Part shown: positions 57,964 through 64,000 of the stretch, one piece after another
How positions within the stretch are numbered: the first letter of the stretch is position 1
Layout: each line of letters opens with the position of its first letter
Assembly (NCBI GenBank): GCA_040882465.1
Contig: JBBEBG010000034.1
Location: 1-64,000, forward strand
From: Gemmatimonadota bacterium
GTDB taxonomy: Bacteria; Gemmatimonadota; Gemmatimonadetes; Longimicrobiales; Gaopeijiaceae
Reading direction: 5' to 3'
DNA: 64,000 nucleotides
Notes under the pieces: model-generated
What the model was told of the DNA's origin: nothing
What the model saw: only the letters and a program-made list of their open reading frames with translations
Databases searched by the model: none
Program-made: the position numbers and the translations under genes

Positions 57964-58769
57964 AAGGTGATCCCTCGCTCCGAATTTCTGATGAAGTCGA
58001 GGAAGTGCGTCACCTCGGGAATCCCTTCGACCTCTCCGGCCGCGCGGGCAACGCCCTGCGTGACGTTCAGGTCCGATTGGAAAACGATGCGATATGCCTT
58101 CTTCAGGGCCGCGCGCACCTCGGGCGAAAATCCACGCCGCTCGAGGCCCACGGAGTTGAGGCCGTAGAGCTTGGGGGGGCTTCCCGCCACGCGGCAGTAC
58201 GGCGCGACATCCTGCGAAATCCGCGACGCGCCGCCGACGAAGGCATGAGCTCCAATTCTGACGAACTGGTGAATCGGGGTGAGGCCGCCTACGATCACCC
58301 AGTCTTCGATTTCGACGTGCCCGGCCATGTTGACCGCATTCGAGAGGATGACCTGGTCACCGAGCCGGCAATCGTGGGCGACGTGCGTATAGGCCATGAG
58401 GAGACAGTCGTTTCCGACTGAAGTGAGCCCCGATGCGTTCGTACCTCGATTCAACGTCGCGTACTCTCGGATCACCGTCCGGTCCCCAACCACGAGGCGA
58501 GTTTCCTCCCCGGCGTACTTGAGGTCCTGTGGGGCGGTCCCGAGGACGGCTCCTTTATGCACCGAGCATCCGGCGCCGATGGTCGTATCCCGCTCGATGA
58601 AAACGCCCGGACCGACGACCGTCCCCGCTCCGATTCGCACCCCGGGCCCGATCAGGGTCCACGGGCCAACGACGACGCCGGCTTCGAGCTCGGCCGCCGA
58701 ATCCACGATCGCCTGTGGATGAATGTCAACGCCTTCGATCACTTGGGGATCTCGGCGGGGCGCGGTCAT
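57960..58769 (-). CDS. lpxA: UDP-N-acetylglucosamine acyltransferase
   Basis: The 269-aa left-handed beta-helix protein has hexapeptide repeats (IGAGTVVGPGVFIERDTTIG), the catalytic histidine in YTHVAHDCRLGD and the family C-terminus (GFSPEVRAALKKAYRIVF). ATG at 58769 overlaps the lpxC-fabZ stop. It performs the first step of lipid A synthesis. Confidence 0.95.
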   Translation of the reverse strand: MTAPRRDPQVIEGVDIHPQAIVDSAAELEAGVVVGPWTLIGPGVRIGAGTVVGPGVFIERDTTIGAGCSVHKGAVLGTAPQDLKYAGEETRLVVGDRTVIREYATLNRGTNASGLTSVGNDCLLMAYTHVAHDCRLGDQVILSNAVNMAGHVEIEDWVIVGGLTPIHQFVRIGAHAFVGGASRISQDVAPYCRVAGSPPKLYGLNSVGLERRGFSPEVRAALKKAYRIVFQSDLNVTQGVARAAGEVEGIPEVTHFLDFIRNSERGITF

Positions 58770-60058
58770 CGGTCCATGATCCGAGCCATCAACTCGGCTT
58801 CCGCCACGAGCTGTCCGTCCACGAATCCTTCCCCGCGCATTCGGCAGACCCCCCGTCGAAGCTGCAGAAGCTCGAGCTCGAAGACCAACTGATCCCCGGG
58901 GGTGACCGGGCGGCGCCACTTGACGTTATCCAGGGACATGAAATAGACGACCTTGTCCTCGGGATTCTCCACGGCATCCATCATGAGGAGGCCCCCGACC
59001 TGCGCCATCGCTTCGATGATGAGGACCCCGGGCATGATCGGATGCCCGGGGTAGTGGCCCTGAAAAAAGGGTTCGTTGATGGTCACGTTTTTTACGCCGA
59101 CGATCCGTTTTCCCGATTCGAAGTCGATGACCCGGTCCACGAGGAGCATCGGATAACGGTGCGGGAGATACTGAAGTATCTGTTGGACGTCTACGATGGG
59201 CGCCCCAGCCGGATTGCGGCGGGCCGCCTTGGAAAGCTCGCGCGCCAGCGCGACGTTGCCGCTATGGCTAGGGCGCTCCGCCACGACGTGAATCTCGAGT
59301 CGCGCGCCGATGAGAGCGAGGTCTCCGACCATGTCCCCGACCTTGTGACGAAGGAACTCGTCCCGGAAACGGAGGTCGCCGCCCAGAATCCCGCTCTCGT
59401 CGAGGACGACCGTATTTTCCATCGAGGCGCCCCTGGCAAGTCCACGGGCTCGCAGCGCTTCCGCTTCCGACGCGAACCCGAACGTCCGCGCCGGAGCGAT
59501 TTCGGAGGCGAAGGATCCGTGGTCGAGCCGGAACGAACCGTATTGGCGCCCGATGGCGGGATGAGGAAACTCGATCGTCGCCGAGATTCGGAGAACGTCC
59601 GACGGGGTCGCCACGTATCGTGACCCTTTGTCCCCTGCGTAGGTCACGGCATCAGGAATGCGAAGGACGGGAACTTCTTCGTCGAGTTCCTGGGTCCCCG
59701 CCCCCTCGAGCGCCTCGAGATATTGGGCGAAGCTCCCGTCCAGGATCGGCGCCTCCGGGCCATTCACGTCCACGACCGCCCGCGTGATTCCAGCGGCGGT
59801 GAGCGCCGCCATCACGTGCTCGACGGTCAGGACGCGCGCGATCTCACCGGCGGCGAGCGTGGTCCCCAGCTCCGTGGCGACCACGTGGTCGAGGTCGGCT
59901 GGAATCTCGGCCGCCCCCTCGAGATCCACCCTTCGAAAGATGATTGACTTGGCCGCCGGAGCGGGTCGAATGGTCACCGAAGCCTTCTCGCCGGAATGAA
60001 CCCCGACCCCGGAAAGGGTCACGGCGGTGCGAAGGGTGCGGTGCTTGGGTCCGATCAT
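58766..60058 (-). CDS. lpxC-fabZ: LpxC-FabZ fusion: UDP-3-O-acyl-GlcNAc deacetylase and hydroxyacyl-ACP dehydratase
   Basis: The 430-aa protein joins LpxC (residues about 1-275; zinc ligands in LTVEHVMAAL and HKVGDMVGDL, catalytic His in RPSHSGNV) to FabZ (about 285-430; ILQYLPHRYPMLLVDRV and GHYPGHPIMPGVLIIEAMAQ with the catalytic His and Glu). Such fusions are known from Bacteroidetes and some other phyla. ATG at 60058; a longer frame to 60178 is not like LpxC. Confidence 0.94.
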   Translation of the reverse strand: MIGPKHRTLRTAVTLSGVGVHSGEKASVTIRPAPAAKSIIFRRVDLEGAAEIPADLDHVVATELGTTLAAGEIARVLTVEHVMAALTAAGITRAVVDVNGPEAPILDGSFAQYLEALEGAGTQELDEEVPVLRIPDAVTYAGDKGSRYVATPSDVLRISATIEFPHPAIGRQYGSFRLDHGSFASEIAPARTFGFASEAEALRARGLARGASMENTVVLDESGILGGDLRFRDEFLRHKVGDMVGDLALIGARLEIHVVAERPSHSGNVALARELSKAARRNPAGAPIVDVQQILQYLPHRYPMLLVDRVIDFESGKRIVGVKNVTINEPFFQGHYPGHPIMPGVLIIEAMAQVGGLLMMDAVENPEDKVVYFMSLDNVKWRRPVTPGDQLVFELELLQLRRGVCRMRGEGFVDGQLVAEAELMARIMDR

Positions 60059-60216
60059 GGGGGTCCTGGCGTGGATTCGCCGTTCGCGCCACAGGGTGCG
60101 TGAGCCTGGAACGCGGGACAATCTAATACCGTCCAACCCTGACGGCCCACCCGGGGGGAACGGGAGGAACTGACACAATGGTGCGCCGAATCACCCCCCT
60201 TCTCTCCAATGCCCGG

Positions 60217-61308
60217 TCAGGAAGAGGGAGCTCCATCTTTTTCCGATCCACTGCCCAGGTCGGCCACTCGGGCCTCGAGCTCGCGGAGGCGTGAGAGGGC
60301 CTTTGGGAGGCGGGACTGGGCCGCCGAGGTTCGCAGGAACTCGGCGCGGGGGCGCGCGGGAAATCCCATCACGGTCTCGCCCGCTTCCACGTCCCCGATG
60401 ATCCCGGCTTGGGCCGCGAGCTGGGCGCCGTCGCCGACCGTGAGGTGCCCGGCGATCCCCGCCTGCCCCCCCGCGAGGACGCCGGACCCGATCCGGCTCG
60501 ACCCCGCCACGCCGACCTGAGCTGCGAGGAGCGCCATCCGTCCCACGACTACGTTGTGGCCCAGATGCACGAGGTTGTCGAGCTTGCTCCCCATCATGAC
60601 ACGGGTCTCTCCGATGGACCCCCGATCTACCGTCGAATTTGCCCCGATCTCCACGTCGTCCTCGACGATGCAGGCACCGATCTGGGGGACCTTCTCGATC
60701 TTTCCCTCGCCGGCGACGTAACCGAAGCCGTCCACCCCGATTCTCACGCCGGCATGAAGAATCACACGGTTTCCGAGGACGACCCCCGGATAAACGACGA
60801 CGTGAGGGTGGAGAAAGGTGTTTGCGCCAATTTTCACCCCCGCTCCGACCACGACGTGAGCGCCGATCGAACTCCCGTCCCCAACCTCCGCTCCGTCCTC
60901 GATCACGGCATATGGTGCGATTCGAACCTTCCTCCCGAGGCGAACGCCGCGCCCCAGCACCGCCGTAGGATGAATTTCCGCTTCGCCCGGTTCCACCGGT
61001 CGGAAGAGGTCGAGAAGGGTCGCCAAGGCCCTGTGCGGGTCTTCCACGACGAGCCGCGGCCGGGAGTCCTCTCCCAGGAGGTTCTCGAGGGAGCGAGCCA
61101 CCAGGAGGGCACCAGCCGCACTTTCGTCCAGCCCCCCGACGTACCTTCGGTGCGCGACGAATCCGAGCTCCTGACTGGTGGCCGCGACGAGAGGCGCGAC
61201 CCCGGAGATCTCGAGATCGCCCCTCGGGTGCGAGGCGCCCACCAGGGGAGCCAGGGAGGAGAGTGGATGCGTCCGGGAGGGCGCACGGCGGAGCGGGAAG
61301 CTGTTCAT
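60217..61308 (-). CDS. lpxD: UDP-3-O-acylglucosamine N-acyltransferase
   Basis: The 363-aa trimeric hexapeptide enzyme has an N-terminal uridine-binding domain, hexapeptide repeats from about 115 and the catalytic region LDNLVHLGHNVVVGRMALLA with its histidine. GIDGFGYV-like residues (GVDGFGYVAGEGKIEKVPQI) are diagnostic. It is separated from skp by a terminator-like hairpin and from lpxC by 158 bases. Confidence 0.94.
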   Translation of the reverse strand: MNSFPLRRAPSRTHPLSSLAPLVGASHPRGDLEISGVAPLVAATSQELGFVAHRRYVGGLDESAAGALLVARSLENLLGEDSRPRLVVEDPHRALATLLDLFRPVEPGEAEIHPTAVLGRGVRLGRKVRIAPYAVIEDGAEVGDGSSIGAHVVVGAGVKIGANTFLHPHVVVYPGVVLGNRVILHAGVRIGVDGFGYVAGEGKIEKVPQIGACIVEDDVEIGANSTVDRGSIGETRVMMGSKLDNLVHLGHNVVVGRMALLAAQVGVAGSSRIGSGVLAGGQAGIAGHLTVGDGAQLAAQAGIIGDVEAGETVMGFPARPRAEFLRTSAAQSRLPKALSRLRELEARVADLGSGSEKDGAPSS

Positions 61309-61334
61309 GGCCGGATGTCCTGGTAAAACGGAAA

Positions 61335-61380
61335 CGGGCCCTCCCCGCGGTCGCGGACGACCGGAGGGAAGGCCCCGTGA
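61335..61380 (-). terminator. Hairpin between skp and lpxD
   Basis: On the minus strand CGGGGCCTTCCCTCC pairs imperfectly with GGGGAGGGCCCG, followed by TTTCCGTTTT. It would stop or attenuate transcription from the bamA-skp side before lpxD. Confidence 0.6.
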
Positions 61381-61402
61381 AAGCCCGAATCCGTGTGGCG
61401 TG

Positions 61403-61939
61403 TTAGGGCTGCGTGCTCCCTGCCGCCTTTTCCCTGAGTCGGCGAAGCACTTCCTGTGTCAGGTCGAGGGACGGGTCGGCCGCGACGATCGTTTGACCCT
61501 GCACGTCGAAGATAAAGGCGTACGCACCCTCCAGCCGCATCTCCTCGATCGTGGCGGACATGTCGTTCAGAATTGGTTCGATCAGGCTTTGGCGGCTCTG
61601 CGCGAGTTCCTGGTCCATCTCCTCGAGGCGCAGCTGATATCTCTGCTGGCGCTGCATGATCTCCTGCTCGCGCGCCTGACGTACGTTGGCCAGCAAGGTG
61701 GCCTGCTGCTGCTGATATTCCGCGATCAGATTGTCGAGCTCCGTCTGCATCGTCTCGGCCTCCGTGCTCAGCCGCTCCATCTGCCGGTCGAACTCGGCCT
61801 GTGCCTCCTGCGCGCCCGGAGCCTCCGCGAGGATTGCCTGGGAGTCGATATATCCGATCCGGGGCCCCTGTTGCGCGGCGGCCGTCTCGGCCGACCCGAA
61901 CACGAGGAGTCCCGCGAGTACGAACCCGAGTTTCCGCAT
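61403..61939 (-). CDS. skp: OmpH/Skp-family periplasmic chaperone
   Basis: The 178-aa protein has a signal peptide (ending AAAQ, about residue 23), IGYIDSQAILAEAPGAQEAQ at the mature start, a long coiled coil (about 50-130) and the C-terminal FIFDVQGQTIVAADPSLDLT strand of Skp. It holds unfolded outer-membrane proteins for BamA, encoded just upstream. Confidence 0.9.
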   Translation of the reverse strand: MRKLGFVLAGLLVFGSAETAAAQQGPRIGYIDSQAILAEAPGAQEAQAEFDRQMERLSTEAETMQTELDNLIAEYQQQQATLLANVRQAREQEIMQRQQRYQLRLEEMDQELAQSRQSLIEPILNDMSATIEEMRLEGAYAFIFDVQGQTIVAADPSLDLTQEVLRRLREKAAGSTQP

Positions 61940-62014
61940 GACGTCCGCTCCGTGCCTGTGGTTGCCGGCGACCTCACCCGCCTGTGACTTTGCCCCGACG
62001 TAGGTCGGCGAGGC

Positions 62015-64000
62015 TCAGAAAATGCCCTGCTGGCCACCCATTCGGAAGTGCAATTCCGCACCCCCGTCGGTTCGATCGAAGCCCCAGGCGTAATCGAGCC
62101 CGATGGGGCCGAAGGGGGTCATCATCTCGATCCCGAGCCCCGCGCCCCTCAGCAAGTGTGTGGGGTCGATGTCTCGCGGGTGACCCCAGATATTCCCAGC
62201 CTCGGCGAAGGCCGAGATCGAGACGCCGTCCGTGACCCGGATCGCATACTCCGCGCTGAGGCTCAGAAACGCGTCTCCGAGCCGATCCGCTTCACGGACG
62301 GCCCCCGCGCCGGTGGGAAAGTAACCGTTCGGCGTGATGGTGGTCTCCTCGTAACCGCGGAGCCGCTCGCCGAACTGGACACCCCCCATCCAGAAGCGGT
62401 CGAATGGAAAGTTCGCGGCATTCCCGAAAATCGCCCCCGCCGTGGCCCGAAGGCCGAGGGCGGTGACGATCGGCCGGGCTCCGGCGCCCCCTCGTCCGAT
62501 CTGGGCCACCGGGACCCACCAGGCGAGCTCGACGCGGTGCTTCGTGTAATTCCCGTCCCCGCCGAGGACGCCGCCATTGAACTCGGCCGTCCAGCTCTGT
62601 TCGCTCCCGATCGTGGGGAAGAGCGGGTGATCCAGAGTGCTGCGGGCGAGTCCGAGGCTGATCTGGCTCAGCGTTCCCGGGGGTCGTCCAAAGAGCGATG
62701 TGTCGTCCACCCCCCCGCGGAGCCGGTACTCTGTGCGGGACAAGGAATACCCCACATAGAACCGTGCAAAAAAAGATCCCGGAACGGGGAAGCCAACCCG
62801 CGTCGAGACCCCGCGCGTCTTCCGATCGCCGGTGGCGAAGGAGAAAAAGCGGTCCCGGGCATCGAAAATCGAAATCGTCCCGCTGAGGCGTGAATTGAGG
62901 ATCGCCGGATCGGAATACTGGACCGAGAAGCTGTTCTGATAACGGCCAAAGTCCCAGCGCAAGCTCCCCGCCTTCGCCTGGCCGAAGATGTTCGAGTGGT
63001 CCACACCGATGAAACCGGCGATGCCGGTCTGGCCCCCCATCGTCGTGCCGAAGTTCAGCGTCGCGTTTTGTTGCTCAACGACCCGGAAGACGATGTCCAC
63101 CTCGTTGGTCGCCGGATTTTCGATGATCTCCGGGAACGGAAGGGGCGTCTCGAAAAAGCCGAGCCCCGAGATGGCCTGGTAGCTTCCAATGAGGCGTTCC
63201 TGGGAGTAGACGTCACCCGGGAGGAGGAGCACACGATCTCGAATGATCCGCTCGTGGGTGTAGTCGTTCCCCTCGATGTAGATCCGCCGCACGTAAACGG
63301 GCTGCCCTTCCTGGATGGTCCAGGTGAGGGCTACGCGCGGGGACTCCCCTTCCTCGGCGGGCGGGAGCCGTTCCAGCCCTGGGGTCACCTGGGCGTAAAG
63401 ATATCCCTCGTTCGCGTAGAGCTCCTGGACCCGCTGTGAAGCTTCGATGAAGGCGAGCTGATCGAAGACACGCGTTCCCGGCGCCGGTTCGGATCCGCGT
63501 CGAATCCCCAGAGTGCGGAGCAGTCCGCCGGATTCGTTTTCGTAATAGCCTTCGAGATCCTGGGTCGGGAATCGCCGGGCCCCTTCCACGGAAAAGCTCG
63601 CGACCAGGTATTGGGGACCTTCCCTCACATCCACCTCGAGGCGGGCCTTCCCCGACGTCGGATCGATGACTAGGGTGTCGCCCAGCACCTGGAAATCCAG
63701 GTACCCCGTGGAGGCATAAAACTCGGGGAGTGCCGCGAAGAGATCCTCTTCGAGCGTATCCTCCCGGAACGTTCCCGTCTGCCACCAGAAGAAGCCCTCC
63801 TCCTTGGTATCGAGAACGCCGCGGAGGTCTTCGTCCGAAATCGCGTCATTCCCGTTGAAGACAACCTCGGCCAACGAAATGCGCTGGACTTCGGCGACCG
63901 CAAGGACCACCTCGATCTCGCCCGGAACCCCCGGGATCGGAACCCGCCGCTCATCCACCCGCGCAAAGGGCACACCACGCTCGGCCAGCCCGTCGCGAAT
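62015..64000 (-). CDS. bamA: Outer-membrane assembly protein BamA, partial
   Basis: The visible 661 residues run from inside the POTRA repeats (for example VEGARRFPTQDLEGYYENE and YIEGNDYTHERIIRDRVLLL) into the 16-stranded beta-barrel, and end in a typical strand with C-terminal Phe (MGGQQGIF). The 5' end lies beyond the right edge. BamA inserts outer-membrane proteins; with skp and lpxD next to it the order is classical. Confidence 0.95.
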   Translation of the reverse strand: MRDGLAERGVPFARVDERRVPIPGVPGEIEVVLAVAEVQRISLAEVVFNGNDAISDEDLRGVLDTKEEGFFWWQTGTFREDTLEEDLFAALPEFYASTGYLDFQVLGDTLVIDPTSGKARLEVDVREGPQYLVASFSVEGARRFPTQDLEGYYENESGGLLRTLGIRRGSEPAPGTRVFDQLAFIEASQRVQELYANEGYLYAQVTPGLERLPPAEEGESPRVALTWTIQEGQPVYVRRIYIEGNDYTHERIIRDRVLLLPGDVYSQERLIGSYQAISGLGFFETPLPFPEIIENPATNEVDIVFRVVEQQNATLNFGTTMGGQTGIAGFIGVDHSNIFGQAKAGSLRWDFGRYQNSFSVQYSDPAILNSRLSGTISIFDARDRFFSFATGDRKTRGVSTRVGFPVPGSFFARFYVGYSLSRTEYRLRGGVDDTSLFGRPPGTLSQISLGLARSTLDHPLFPTIGSEQSWTAEFNGGVLGGDGNYTKHRVELAWWVPVAQIGRGGAGARPIVTALGLRATAGAIFGNAANFPFDRFWMGGVQFGERLRGYEETTITPNGYFPTGAGAVREADRLGDAFLSLSAEYAIRVTDGVSISAFAEAGNIWGHPRDIDPTHLLRGAGLGIEMMTPFGPIGLDYAWGFDRTDGGAELHFRMGGQQGIF

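Noticed and set aside
1-64000. CRISPR array
   Set aside because: No regularly spaced direct repeats were seen; the short repeats found are att/arm sites, the duplicated module and local palindromes.

Overview
The window is GC-rich DNA from a Gram-negative bacterium. The core genes include a full lipid A and outer-membrane block (bamA, skp, lpxD, an lpxC-fabZ fusion, lpxA, lpxB, lpxK), a bacillithiol gene (bshC), a NosR-like flavoprotein with its flavinyl transferase, a PQQ-propeller dehydrogenase and many lipoproteins. This combination, the use of GTG and TTG starts and the dense 4-base start/stop overlaps suggest a member of Gemmatimonadota or a nearby phylum. That assignment is inference from gene content, not from a marker gene.

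Layout. (1) Positions 1 to about 11640, called region A, are accessory: small hypothetical genes, a DNA methyltransferase fused to an Mrr-like nuclease domain, broken genes and lipoproteins. It ends against a 5' half of a tRNA-Arg(CCU)-like gene. (2) Positions 11770-29800 are core. They hold a GYD protein, a CXXCH lipoprotein, pyroglutamyl peptidase, an operon of MerR, surE, pcm and dedA, an operon of a DUF512 protein, der, plsY and gpsA, an M23 peptidase lipoprotein, a quinoprotein, and nosR-apbE. (3) Positions 29845-46399, region B, are a complete integrated element of about 16.5 kb bounded by a perfect 50-bp repeat of the 3' half of tRNA-Gly(CCC). It has an integrase next to the intact tRNA, divergent small regulators (RHH and AlpA-like HTH), a prim-pol, an SF3 helicase, a P27-type terminase small subunit and accessory cargo. 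No large terminase, portal, capsid or tail gene was recognised. That is the architecture of a phage satellite (PICI or P4-like), not of a full prophage. (4) Positions 46356-64000 are core again: tRNA-Gly, a TPR lipoprotein, uvrC, murJ, bshC, rlmH and the lipid A block, ending inside bamA at the right edge.

The main discovery is that regions A and B are collinear relatives. Read in opposite directions, each carries a 68-aa-type gene, then variable cargo, a divergent small gene, a lipoprotein, a 92-aa protein, and variable cargo up to the tRNA-side end. The shared genes are similar at DNA level while the cargo in the two sockets differs: a DAP-decarboxylase-like enzyme and a HEPN-like protein in B, and an unknown two-gene pair, a DUF2971-like protein and a zinc-ribbon protein in A. 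Region A looks like the partly decayed end of a second satellite of the same family whose replication and integration genes lie left of the window. The sockets may carry defence or fitness functions; this is inference.

In the core, the lpx block would make and acylate lipid A, the BamA/Skp pair handles outer-membrane proteins, PlsY and GpsA feed phospholipid synthesis, and MurJ with the M23 lipoprotein serves the cell wall. The MerR-SurE-Pcm-DedA operon is stress and repair oriented. All functional calls come from motif recognition; no database search was run.
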